Part shown: positions 1 to 8,592 of the stretch, one piece after another | Numbering within the stretch: position 1 is the stretch's first letter | Layout of the letters: the number at the start of each line of letters is the position of its first letter | Assembly: GCF_023205095.1 (NCBI RefSeq) | Contig: NZ_CP046242.1 | Span: forward strand, 1,539,001 to 1,603,000 | Source of the DNA: Bizionia sp. M204 | GTDB taxonomy: Bacteria; Bacteroidota; Bacteroidia; Flavobacteriales; Flavobacteriaceae | DNA: 64,000 nt | Direction: 5' to 3' | Program-made: the position numbers and the translations under genes | Notes under the pieces: generated by a model | Database searches by the model: none | Told to the model about the DNA's origin: nothing | What the model saw: the letters and a program-made list of their open reading frames with translations, nothing else

Positions 1-1341
1 TCCTGTAAATGCTTGCGGAGAAACACCATCAGTAATATTTGTTGCATCTCCAGCATCAGTTACTACCACTTCAATGGTATATGTTGATGTACCACAGTCC
101 TCAATGACTGAAGTTGTAGCTGCTCCTGGTGTACAGTTTAAACAAATTACATCCCAATCCCAGTCTTGATTAGAAGCACAACTTTGAACCGAGCCATCAG
201 AATCTACAGCTACCGTAATAGAAGAACCGGAAGCAGTAAATTCTAGACCACTTAAGTTTCCGCCATTTGCACCTCTATATAATTCCGTTACGCCATCACT
301 ATCTATAATTACTAAATCATCACAACAATTTTCAATAGAACCAGCATTAAAAATAACTTTTAAGTTAGATCCATCACTACTTTCATAAACGAAGTCTGTG
401 TTATCATTAGCTGCATAACAAAATGTTGTGTTTAATGGCGTTCCGCACGTAACAATACTAGGACATTCATCATACGAAAAATTACCTAAAGTGAAATCGC
501 ATGCATTATCGGAATGAACCACCATTAAGGTTTGTGTCGTTCCAATTGCAAAAGGACCAGCTGTAGCAGTTGTTCCAGAAATTGGATATGTTGTGGTTCC
601 ATCAGAAACACCCGTAGCATCGCCAACGGTTGTAAACTCTACATTTACAGAATATTGAGAAGTAGCACAGTCTTGAACCACTGCAGAAGAATCAACCACT
701 GCAAAGGTGCAGGTAGGAGGTGTTCCATCTATATAGTTAAACTGAATGTTAGGTCTGTTGTTTATTACATCTGAAGTAGGTAACCCACAAGCTGTTGTTC
801 CGTCTCTTCTAACTGATCGGGCGCCATTTGCCGTATTTGCAGTTGTAGCTACTTGACCATAAGGTCCTGTATATGGGTTCTGTCCATCCGTACAAATATC
901 AATTACTATATTATCAACACCGTTCCAAACAAAATTAGATGTAAAGGTTATCATATCATAAACACCAGATGCTGTTACGGTAGGATCATAATCTGTTGGT
1001 CCAAAAACCGTTACTGTAGGTGATGTATTATGTGCTGCTGAATTGGTAGCTGCTGTATGGCCAATTTTGATTGTATAACCTAACAAGGCACCACCCGCAT
1101 AATCCCCGACTATATCAAAGCCTAAAGCTGTAATTTCATCAAAAGGTGTCATCATGGTACTTAATTCTGCAGCCGTATATACTACTTGGTACCGCATGGC
1201 ATTATAAAAGCCATTGATTGGATCAGAAGCCGTAGAGCCCGTAACATCTGTTCCAGAGCCAATAACGACCGTTTGCGCGTTAGCCTGCCACGTAAAGGCA
1301 AAAGCTAAAAACATAATAATTTGAATTGTAGTTTTTTTCAT
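1..1341 (-). CDS. Secreted multidomain surface protein, C-terminus beyond left edge
   Basis: An open frame of 447 codons starts at the ATG complementary to 1339-1341 and has no stop before the window edge, so the protein is incomplete at its C-terminus. It opens with a Sec signal peptide (MKKTTIQIIMFLAFAFTWQANA, cleaved near QA-QT). Residues 30-170 are an extracellular beta-rich region, followed near residues 215-275 by a module (VGDATGVSDGTT...TAGPFA.GTTQ...VVHSD.ACDF) that recurs almost unchanged in the next gene. A CUB-like stretch (YESSDGSNLKVIFNAGSIENCCDDLVI) follows. Because its neighbour carries a T9SS sorting domain, this one probably does too, but that part is not visible. No enzymatic motif was seen; adhesion or surface display is an inference. 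Confidence 0.85.
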   Translation of the reverse strand, partial: MKKTTIQIIMFLAFAFTWQANAQTVVIGSGTDVTGSTASDPINGFYNAMRYQVVYTAAELSTMMTPFDEITALGFDIVGDYAGGALLGYTIKIGHTAATNSAAHNTSPTVTVFGPTDYDPTVTASGVYDMITFTSNFVWNGVDNIVIDICTDGQNPYTGPYGQVATTANTANGARSVRRDGTTACGLPTSDVINNRPNIQFNYIDGTPPTCTFAVVDSSAVVQDCATSQYSVNVEFTTVGDATGVSDGTTTYPISGTTATAGPFAIGTTQTLMVVHSDNACDFTLGNFSYDECPSIVTCGTPLNTTFCYAANDNTDFVYESSDGSNLKVIFNAGSIENCCDDLVIIDSDGVTELYRGANGGNLSGLEFTASGSSITVAVDSDGSVQSCASNQDWDWDVICLNCTPGAATTSVIEDCGTSTYTIEVVVTDAGDATNITDGVSPQAFTG

Positions 1342-1550
1342 TTTAAAATTTGTTTAGTTAAATTAATAGACTTTTAATATACTACATTTATTATAGATGT
1401 TAAAAAATCCATAACAGTTTTATAATTTAACACCAAAGACAGGAATAGCTCCGTTTATAAAAGATAAGCTAGTAAAAACGTCAATATTATGTGTAAAAAA
1501 CGAGTAGAATATTTAATAGAAAAGCTTAATACCCTTCCAACCGAAATAAA

Positions 1551-1578
1551 AAAAACCCAGACTCTCGTCTGGGTTTTT
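1551..1578 (-). terminator. Intrinsic terminator after the 883-residue secreted protein gene
   Basis: An 11-bp perfect stem (AAAAACCCAGA / TCTGGGTTTTT) with a 6-nt loop lies 34 bases past the stop of the minus-strand gene ending at 1612. A- and T-runs flank both sides, so it could work in either direction. Confidence 0.8.
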
Positions 1579-1611
1579 CAATACAATATAATTTAATAAC
1601 TACTCCGCTTA

Positions 1612-4263
1612 TTAGTTTTTAATAACGCGAATTGTTTTCGTAGCATTACCAATAGTTACTTTAACAAAGTAAGCACCTGTTTGTAAGTTAGACATATCTA
1701 CCTCACTTGCAAATGTATTAGGAGCCGTACGAAGTACTTCTTGTCCTAACATGTTGTAAACAGCCACGTTACTAATATTATTTTGTGCTTTCACATTTAA
1801 CACATTTGACACTGGATTCGGATAATACGTAAACGCATTTGGAGAATCAAATTCATCTGTTGTCATGGTTTCACACTCTAACATAATTTTGTAAGTACCT
1901 GTTGTTGTACTACCATTTGAATAATGTGCGATATACACATAATATGTTTCTCCATCAACACTATCAACAATGGTGTATGATTCTTGACCAGTACTTTGAT
2001 CATCACAACCTATATTTACTAGCGCACCACAAGTACCACTTGTTATTGCTAATTCGTGATCAAAATCCGCATCTACCGTCACTATTAAATCTCCACCGTC
2101 ACCAGTAAAGGTATACCAAACGCCATTATTACCGATAGAACAGCCAGAGTCTTCTTGTGTTCCAGTAGAACCTTCCGTCGTTCCAGTAATACTATCTCCA
2201 CATGCAATAGCCTCTGCTGTAGCACATGAAATGTTAGTTGGTATTGGACCTGAAGTTGTAAACGTATATGGACCAGACCATGCACTTAAATCACCACCAC
2301 CACAATCAGCTTGCACATAGTAATCGTATGTTGTTAATGCGGTTAATCCAGATAATGGTTGTGGATTTGTTGTAGTTCCTGAAATTAATGTTCCTGTTCC
2401 TAATGTGAAATCTGTAACGCCCCATTCTACATTCCAAGTTGTTGCAGTTCCAGCTTCTACCCAGCCTAAATCCGCAGAGTTTTCTGTTATTGCCGAAGCT
2501 GAACCAGACGATGGCTGTAAACAACTTGGCGCTGTACCTACACATACGTCAAAACTTGTTCTAATTGAAGCAGAAGAACTATACGTATAAATTCTAAAGA
2601 AATACGTGTTTGCTGGTGTTAAACCTGATAAGTTAATTGGTGAATTAGGTGTATCTTGACATACTAAACTTGCACCACCACATGCATCAAAAACTTGAGT
2701 AACGATATCAGTTGCACCACCAGTATTAGTAATTGTAATTCTATGATCTGTACTTGTTGCAACAAAAGAATACCAAACATCATCATTTGCTGTACCGCTA
2801 CAACCTGCTAAACTTTGTGTTGCCCCTATAGTTGTTCCTGAAACAGAACTAGCACAAGAATAATCTGGATCCACAGTTAAAACTGTTGCATTTGAACACT
2901 CATCGTTTGATGGCGGACAAATAGTCTGTGTAACAGCTGCTTTAACAACTGTACAAGAATCATCATCATTATCATCGTTAAGTGTAATAACCACATCAAC
3001 ACCATTTACATAAGGACCAAATTGTAATGTTCCAGCAGCCGTTAAAGCTTGAGATGGGTTTCCTTGATCGTCTGAAACCGTTAAATCTGTTGCACTTCCC
3101 ATATCTGTTACTTCAACATCTACATAAAAACCACCACTTACATCACAGTCGTTTACTACAGTAACTGTTGAGGTAGATGCTGTACAGGTGTTTTCTGTTA
3201 TATCTAACGTATATGCTGTACTTTGCGGTGATGGATAGGTAGATATTACAATATAGTATGTTGTTCCTCCTATCAAACTAACTTCTGGGATACTAGGGTT
3301 TCCACTACTTTGCGTATCAGAATCCACACAAGTTACAAAAGGACATTGTTCGTATATAAATAAACCAGTCCATGAACCTGTCCCAGAAGTGGTCATATTT
3401 ACTGACATATCTGTTGCTGGAGTAAAACTATAAACAACATCATCACCTGTAAGATAACCAGAAGTAGAACAAGGCTCATCTGCACTACCGTAATCATCGC
3501 CATAATTAGACGTATTATCAGTTGTAGAATAAGGTAAAGCTCCAATAATAATTGAATTCTCGCAAACTTCACCTGGTAGTGTACATGATGTTATAAAATC
3601 ACCTAATGAAAAATCGCATGCGCTATCAGAATGAACAACAGAAAGGTTTTGTGTTGTGCCATTTGCAAATGGCCCAGCCATAGCTGTAGTTCCAGTAATA
3701 GGATAATTAGTTGTTCCATCAGAAACACCTGTAGCATCACCTACCGCAGTAAAATCTATATTAACCATAAAGGTTCCAGCTGCACAATCATCAACGACAG
3801 TAGAAGAAGCTATTTCAGCTGTTACACAAGGCGCAACAGGAACAACGATCATAAATGATGCTTCAAGCTCTTCTGGAGTTCCTTCACAAGAAGTAGATGC
3901 GTCTGTATCTTCACCATCATCCGGCGATACACCTCCATTATCACCTATTACATTTCCATAGGAAGTAATAGTAATAAGTGTACCATCCCAACCATCATCA
4001 TATTGATCGTAACAATTAACATAATAAGTCCCTGGTGGTAATGATATATTCTCATTGATCAAACCAGAACCATTACATTGCGTTCCATCACCTTGACCCC
4101 AAAATTGAGTACCTCCACCATCTGGTGCATCAGTAATAGACACCCACTTTTCTCCAGGGTAATCTCCTCCAGAAGTCGTAATATTAATTATTGATTGCGC
4201 ATATGTCTGCCACGAAAAAGCAAAACAACATAATGCAAATAAGTAAAATGTAAATTTTTTCAT
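1612..4263 (-). CDS. Large secreted T9SS cargo protein with repeated beta-sandwich modules and FN3 domain
   Basis: 883 residues: signal peptide (MKKFTFYLFALCCFAFSWQTYA), a cysteine-bearing N-terminal domain, the GDATGVSDGTT/AGPFANGTTQ module at about 160-225 shared with the gene at 1-1341, then three related extracellular modules, each with a (G/N)(D/N)(D/G)V(V/W)Y(S/T)F core (about 270, 500, 735). A fibronectin type III-like domain (SSGSASAITENSADLGWVEAG...YYVQADCGG) sits at about 635-720. The last ~75 residues are a typical type A T9SS sorting domain (YPNPVSNVLNV...GQEVLR...LQTGAYFVKV). It is therefore exported by Sec and then T9SS and anchored or released at the cell surface. Such modules resemble pre-peptidase C-terminal or carbohydrate-binding beta-sandwiches; ligand unknown. 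No catalytic motif was found. Confidence 0.9.
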   Translation of the reverse strand: MKKFTFYLFALCCFAFSWQTYAQSIINITTSGGDYPGEKWVSITDAPDGGGTQFWGQGDGTQCNGSGLINENISLPPGTYYVNCYDQYDDGWDGTLITITSYGNVIGDNGGVSPDDGEDTDASTSCEGTPEELEASFMIVVPVAPCVTAEIASSTVVDDCAAGTFMVNIDFTAVGDATGVSDGTTNYPITGTTAMAGPFANGTTQNLSVVHSDSACDFSLGDFITSCTLPGEVCENSIIIGALPYSTTDNTSNYGDDYGSADEPCSTSGYLTGDDVVYSFTPATDMSVNMTTSGTGSWTGLFIYEQCPFVTCVDSDTQSSGNPSIPEVSLIGGTTYYIVISTYPSPQSTAYTLDITENTCTASTSTVTVVNDCDVSGGFYVDVEVTDMGSATDLTVSDDQGNPSQALTAAGTLQFGPYVNGVDVVITLNDDNDDDSCTVVKAAVTQTICPPSNDECSNATVLTVDPDYSCASSVSGTTIGATQSLAGCSGTANDDVWYSFVATSTDHRITITNTGGATDIVTQVFDACGGASLVCQDTPNSPINLSGLTPANTYFFRIYTYSSSASIRTSFDVCVGTAPSCLQPSSGSASAITENSADLGWVEAGTATTWNVEWGVTDFTLGTGTLISGTTTNPQPLSGLTALTTYDYYVQADCGGGDLSAWSGPYTFTTSGPIPTNISCATAEAIACGDSITGTTEGSTGTQEDSGCSIGNNGVWYTFTGDGGDLIVTVDADFDHELAITSGTCGALVNIGCDDQSTGQESYTIVDSVDGETYYVYIAHYSNGSTTTGTYKIMLECETMTTDEFDSPNAFTYYPNPVSNVLNVKAQNNISNVAVYNMLGQEVLRTAPNTFASEVDMSNLQTGAYFVKVTIGNATKTIRVIKN

Positions 4264-4384
4264 TTTTAAATTGGTTTTAAATTAATAGTGCTCCAATATA
4301 TTACAATTAAAAAGGTTATACCATATCGATGAGATTGTTATCGATAAAAAGCACGATTTAAACGTTAAAAGGATGTTAATTTTT

Positions 4385-4396
4385 TATGCATGCATA
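4385..4396. promoter_or_regulatory. 12-bp perfect palindrome upstream of the secreted-protein gene
   Basis: TATGCATGCATA is perfectly self-complementary and lies about 120 bases upstream of the minus-strand gene starting at 4263. It resembles the dyad TTATGCGTGCATAA found in front of the MarR gene at 48534. A regulator binding site is possible; nothing else supports it. Confidence 0.3.
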
Positions 4397-4499
4397 GTAT
4401 AATTACTAAAACATTAAGGTATTCGCAGTAATGCTTTACATAAATTCAGAATAACACTTTAAAACCGTCCGTTTTAATACATATAATTTACTGACCTAA

Positions 4500-4679
4500 G
4501 CAACCATTTGCTCTGGTCTTCCCCACTTCTATACGCGCTTCAATAATATTCGAGCCTAGATTAACGATGGCAATAAAATCGTTGTATTATCAATTAGGGT
4601 CTCCCCAACTGGAAACATAATCTTTGCCACTTTTAAACGCCATTTAATCTGGCAAATCCAGTTCAGATAGTTACTTCTT
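4500..4679 (-). pseudogene. Decayed fragment of a BtuG-like beta-propeller gene
   Basis: Read on the minus strand in one uninterrupted frame, about 60 codons align without gaps to the two intact BtuG-like proteins downstream: LDLPD*MAFKSGKDYVSS then WGDPN**YNDFIAIVNL matches LDNPRYIVFDNGFGYITN and WGDPTDITDDYIAVMDL in the protein at 5529-7487. At least four in-frame stops interrupt it and no start is present, so it cannot be expressed as a protein. It is most simply a relic of a third tandem propeller gene, now separated from its paralogues by the DUF71 gene. The rest of the 490-base gap (4264-4755) is AT-rich and holds only the palindrome at 4385 and a promoter element at 4732. Confidence 0.6.
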
Positions 4680-4731
4680 TTAAATATACAAAAACACACA
4701 TTTTTTTCAATTTAATATGCCCTAAAAACCA

Positions 4732-4739
4732 TAGGTTTG
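4732..4739 (+). promoter_or_regulatory. -7 promoter element for the DUF71 gene
   Basis: TAGGTTTG matches the Bacteroidota -7 consensus TAnnTTTG and ends 16 bases before the ATG at 4756. No clear -33 TTG at the usual distance. Confidence 0.5.
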
Positions 4740-4755
4740 TACTCTAATTTGACTT

Positions 4756-5459
4756 ATGAAAACTTACAAAACCTACCTTAACTGGAGTACAGGAAAAGAC
4801 TCGGCGCTGGCACTTTACTATTTATTACAAGATGAACGTTATAGTGTTGAACAGTTTATTACTACGGTAAACACGGCTTTTAATCGTGTTTCTATGCATG
4901 GTATTAGGATTGCCTTATTGGAAAATCAAGTTGCTGCTTTAGGTATGCCCCTTTGGCAAATTAAACTTCCAGAACAACCAAGCATGGACGATTATAACAA
5001 AATTATGACCGAAGCGACAACGAAACTTAAAAAAGACGGTTATAGTTATGCTGCTTTTGGCGATATTTTATTAGAAGATTTAAAACAGTACCGTGAGGAT
5101 CAACTAGGGAGTCAAGGTATGAAAACGGTGTTTCCACTTTGGCAAAGAAATACCAAGCAATTAATGCAAGAATTTCTAGATTTAGGTTTTAAGGCTGTAA
5201 TAGTTTGTGCCGATGCTAATTATTTTACGGAAGATTTTGTGGGCAGAACGCTAGATGAAATTTAATAGCTACTTTACCAGAAGCAGTTGATCCATGTGGT
5301 GAAAATGGTGAATTCCATACCTTTTGTTTTGATGATCCCATTTTTAAAACACCTATAGCTTTTGAAATTGGTGAAAAGACTTATCGCGAATATCCAAAAC
5401 CAAATTCAGCCGGTGCCGCGTCAGGGTTTTGGTTTTGCGATTTAATTTCTAACTCATAA
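4756..5459 (+). pseudogene. DUF71/COG2102 ATP-pyrophosphatase (diphthine-ammonia-ligase-like, probable B12-salvage type), single-base frameshift
   Basis: The first 169 codons encode an adenine-nucleotide alpha-hydrolase domain with a PP-loop (WSTGKDS, residues 10-16) and run to FVGRTLDEI before a stop at 5263-5265. The missing C-terminus continues at once in another frame as NLIATLPEAVDPCGENGEFHTF...ending at 5457-5459; DPCGENGEFHTF is the hallmark of the family. Adding one A to the AAA run at 5258-5260 restores a 234-residue protein of normal length. Published comparative genomics proposed a B12-salvage branch of DUF71, and this copy lies in a B12 uptake locus, so an amidation step in corrinoid salvage is an inference from context. 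The lesion may be a real mutation or a homopolymer sequencing error. Confidence 0.85.
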
Positions 5460-5460
5460 A

Positions 5461-5505
5461 AAATGCCTCTATACTTAAACGTAACGTTTAAGTATAGAGG
5501 CATTT
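5461..5505. terminator. Bidirectional terminator with a 21-bp perfect stem
   Basis: Two 21-nt arms (5461-5481 and 5485-5505) are exact reverse complements with a 3-nt loop (TAA). The hairpin sits directly after the restored stop of the DUF71 gene (5459) and 24 bases past the stop of the minus-strand gene ending at 5529, so it serves converging transcripts. The stem is long for a bacterial terminator. Confidence 0.85.
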
Positions 5506-5528
5506 CAATTAGATATTAAAAAATTGTT

Positions 5529-7487
5529 TTACTGCTTGATCAGTTTATACAATCCGTTTTTATTTTGTGATGTTATTTTTACCAAATAAACACCTTGTTT
5601 TAAATTAGAAATATCGATAGTTTTTAAACGCGTATTTTTAAGTTGTTTTACTAACGTCCCTGTTATGTCGTACATTTCAATATCCATAACGTTACTAACA
5701 CCTTTTATGCTAAAGAAATTAGAAGCTGGATTCGGATATACTTTCAATTCGGTTAGCTTATTATCTGCCATACTCAAACTAGCTTGATTAATAACCCCAA
5801 TGGCATCTAAATCGAAACCACCAGAACCAAACGGTGTTGGATATGGATCGTTTATCATATTCCCATAAGAATCGTAAGTAGCAAACGCCGGATCAATAGT
5901 TCCAATAGCATCAATAACTTTTACGTGTGTAATTCTAGTTTTATCCAATAAAGGATTGTTAGGAATATCACTTAAATCGAAAGGTGTTCCAAAACCTGCA
6001 CGGTATTTTCCTGCTAGATTATTGATATAAGTAGCATCAACAGCTCCAAAACCACCTACTTGTGTATCCGTTTGCGTTTGACTATGTGCTGGAAATCTGA
6101 AATAATTAACACCATCTGAACTTACTTCAACAAAAGCCAGTTCTAAAAAAGTATCACTAAATGAGTTTTCAAAAACAGCAAAATCATATCCAGATCCGTC
6201 AGTAATTGGTGTATCAAAGGTTAAAATAGCATCACCTCCATCACCTAAACTTATAATCGCGTTATTAGCAATACCTATAACATTAGACTCTACACCTACA
6301 GTAGCATAACCACTTCCTGAGTCAGAAATATTGATTAAACCTCTTGTTACATCGGCACCTGAAGCCCAATCTACAAATAATGCATCCTCTTGGGCAATAG
6401 CAGTCGTTTCTGATTGACCTGCTGGTGGAGGATAGATACCCAATGGCATGTTATATTTGTATACCCCATTAGGAATAATACCTACGGTATAAGAGTTCTG
6501 AAACGTTCCTGTTGTATTGTAAGTAACGACTTTACCATCATTAACATAATTTTCAGCATCCGATAAATAAAGCACATTGTCTAGAAGCGATAATCCGTAA
6601 GCTAAAACAACGCCTTCCGATGCTGTATTGATGAGTTCCGTACTTGGCAAACCCCCTGTAAAATCAAAATTATAGATATTATTATCTACCACATAATAGG
6701 CTTGACCATTATCAACTTGTAAAAAATTTGGATGTTCCCCTGTGGCAAAGTTATAAACATCCATTTCAGAAAAATCGCTTAAATCTATTCTATATAGTTT
6801 CCCTAACGTTTCCTCACCTGTCCATGCTTCCTTTCCACCGCAAAGCACATATAAATAATCATGATCAGCTACAATAGAATTTGGTACATCGGAAACCGTA
6901 ATTTCTGAAACACTGTTATCGCTTAAATTGATTACTGAAACCGTATTTCCCTGACCATAACCACCTTGATGCGCAACAAATAATTGATTGTTTTGCTTTA
7001 TAATTTCTTCTGGTCCTTCAACTACTGGAATGGTACTTGTTATTGTATTTGTTGTTAAATCCATTACCGCTATATAATCATCAGTAATGTCTGTAGGATC
7101 ACCCCAATTGGTAATATATCCAAAACCGTTATCAAACACTATATAGCGTGGATTATCTAATCCCGTTGTAACGGTTGCAACATGGGCAAATGTTAGACGA
7201 TCAATCACGTTTACTTCATGACTTCCGTTTGACACGATATAAGAATTACCGCCATCAAAGCCCATCCCTTGAGCTAACTGCCCAATTTCCATACCTGGAT
7301 TTTCGGTTGCAAAAACATCATTACTAACCGTTCCTGAATTACTTATAAAAGAAACAGATGCTGTATCTGTACCAAACATGCCTTCATTTAAAACAAAAAC
7401 ACCATTATTGTAGCCGACTTGTGCAAAGCCGGAAAAGGTTAAAAAAGCAAAAATAGATGTTAATAAGAATAGATAATTTTTTTTCAT
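5529..7487 (-). CDS. BtuG-like beta-propeller surface protein with extra C-terminal domain and T9SS sorting signal
   Basis: 652 residues. Signal peptide (residues 1-22), then a YncE/BtuG-like beta-propeller to about residue 345 with repeat signatures (YNNGVFVLNEG, YITNWGDP, DYIAVMDLTTN, FVAHQGG, YVLCGGKE) closely matching its neighbour at 7509-8588. Residues ~355-560 form a separate domain (FAVFENSF, FLELAFVEVSSDGVNYFRFP, GGFDLDAIGVI). The last 75 residues are a type A T9SS sorting domain (YPNPASNFFSI...KQGVYLVKI). BtuG of Bacteroides is a surface propeller that captures B12 and sits on BtuB; membership in the riboswitch-led operon supports the same role. The middle domain might be a second ligand-binding or BtuH-like module, but I cannot confirm that. 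Third gene of the minus-strand operon, 21 bases after the lipoprotein gene. Confidence 0.85.
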   Translation of the reverse strand: MKKNYLFLLTSIFAFLTFSGFAQVGYNNGVFVLNEGMFGTDTASVSFISNSGTVSNDVFATENPGMEIGQLAQGMGFDGGNSYIVSNGSHEVNVIDRLTFAHVATVTTGLDNPRYIVFDNGFGYITNWGDPTDITDDYIAVMDLTTNTITSTIPVVEGPEEIIKQNNQLFVAHQGGYGQGNTVSVINLSDNSVSEITVSDVPNSIVADHDYLYVLCGGKEAWTGEETLGKLYRIDLSDFSEMDVYNFATGEHPNFLQVDNGQAYYVVDNNIYNFDFTGGLPSTELINTASEGVVLAYGLSLLDNVLYLSDAENYVNDGKVVTYNTTGTFQNSYTVGIIPNGVYKYNMPLGIYPPPAGQSETTAIAQEDALFVDWASGADVTRGLINISDSGSGYATVGVESNVIGIANNAIISLGDGGDAILTFDTPITDGSGYDFAVFENSFSDTFLELAFVEVSSDGVNYFRFPAHSQTQTDTQVGGFGAVDATYINNLAGKYRAGFGTPFDLSDIPNNPLLDKTRITHVKVIDAIGTIDPAFATYDSYGNMINDPYPTPFGSGGFDLDAIGVINQASLSMADNKLTELKVYPNPASNFFSIKGVSNVMDIEMYDITGTLVKQLKNTRLKTIDISNLKQGVYLVKITSQNKNGLYKLIKQ

Positions 7488-7508
7488 TGTATTGCGTTTA
7501 TTATTTAA

Positions 7509-8588
7509 TTAGTTGTTGTTATAAAATCCGTTAGGAATAAGTTTTACATTATAGTTTTCCTGAAAATCTCCTTGTAAGTTGTATACTAATACATCACCGT
7601 TAGAAACAAAATCTTTAGCATCTGCTATATAAATAGTTTCATTAATAATAGTAAAACCATACAATACCCCTAAATTTTGAGTGCTTGTAGTAAATAAGGG
7701 AGTTGCAGGTAGCCTAAAATCATTCAAATCCACCTTGTAAACGTCTCTATTTAAAGTATATAAAAGTAAATTATTATTAATTTCTAAATAATCTGGATGA
7801 ACACCATCTGCAAAAATAATTTGGTCGGTAACCTGGTTTGTTGCCATGTTTATTTTGTATAAACCGCCTAAAGTTTCAGCGCCTGTGTAATCTTCTTTTC
7901 CGGCGCAAATAACATATAAATCGTTATTATGAGTTACCATACTTCCTGGCATATCAGAAACATCAATACTAGCAGTAACTGTTTCATTAACCGCATCTAA
8001 CACCGATATTGTATTCCCATAACCCCAGCCACCATAATGCGCCACGTATAAAGTTCCATTATTATTCAATATGCCATCTGGCCCTTCTGCAACTGGAATA
8101 GTACTAATTATAGCGTTGGTTTCTGTGTCCAAAACAGCTACATAATCATCCGTAGTATCTGCTGGATCGCCCCAATTGGTTATGAAACCTTTAGCACCAT
8201 CAAAAGTCATATAACGTGGTGTTAAAATATCGTTTTCAATGGTTGTAATAAGCTCAAACGTATAGCGATTTACAACTTCAATAGTGTTGGAGTTGTTGAC
8301 TAGTATATATGCTTTATCTCCATAAAACGCCATACTTTGCGCTACATCGCCTAATTTTCTACCATTAACGCCATAAAATACGTTGTTATATACTTGGCCA
8401 GAGTTGTCTATAAATGATACCGAAGCATTGGAGTACGTATAACCTCCTTCATTTAAAACAAATATACCGTTGGCATAATCGCCAGATGGTGGCGGATTGT
8501 CAATTATAATTTCACGGTCGTTACTCGTACAATTCTGCAGCAATAAAACCGCAGCGAACATGACAACTAATTTCACCTGTTTATTCAT
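7509..8588 (-). CDS. BtuG-like surface lipoprotein, beta-propeller cobalamin-capture protein
   Basis: 359 residues starting with a lipoprotein signal (MNKQVKLVVMFAAVLLLQNC; Cys20 is the lipidation site). The remainder is one YncE/BtuG-type beta-propeller: YANGIFVLNEG, GFITNWGDPADTTDDYVAVLD, LYVAHYGGWGYGNTISVLD and LYVICAGKEDYTGAETLGGLYKI are blade signatures. Length agrees with BtuG, the outer-surface lipoprotein that binds B12 with very high affinity and delivers it to BtuB in Bacteroides. It starts 4 bases after the TonB receptor gene ends and shares its riboswitch-controlled transcript. Direct cobalamin binding is inferred from family and context. The gene after it encodes a paralogue that is T9SS-exported instead of lipidated. 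Confidence 0.85.
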   Translation of the reverse strand: MNKQVKLVVMFAAVLLLQNCTSNDREIIIDNPPPSGDYANGIFVLNEGGYTYSNASVSFIDNSGQVYNNVFYGVNGRKLGDVAQSMAFYGDKAYILVNNSNTIEVVNRYTFELITTIENDILTPRYMTFDGAKGFITNWGDPADTTDDYVAVLDTETNAIISTIPVAEGPDGILNNNGTLYVAHYGGWGYGNTISVLDAVNETVTASIDVSDMPGSMVTHNNDLYVICAGKEDYTGAETLGGLYKINMATNQVTDQIIFADGVHPDYLEINNNLLLYTLNRDVYKVDLNDFRLPATPLFTTSTQNLGVLYGFTIINETIYIADAKDFVSNGDVLVYNLQGDFQENYNVKLIPNGFYNNN

Positions 8589-8592
8589 AATT

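Noticed and set aside
405-774. Cysteine-rich 80-codon plus-strand frame
   Set aside because: It is a shadow of the minus-strand secreted protein and lacks any coding signal of its own.
4756-5265. The 169-codon DUF71 frame taken as a complete short protein
   Set aside because: The conserved C-terminal motif DPCGENGEFHTF follows at once in another frame, so the short frame is a frameshift product.
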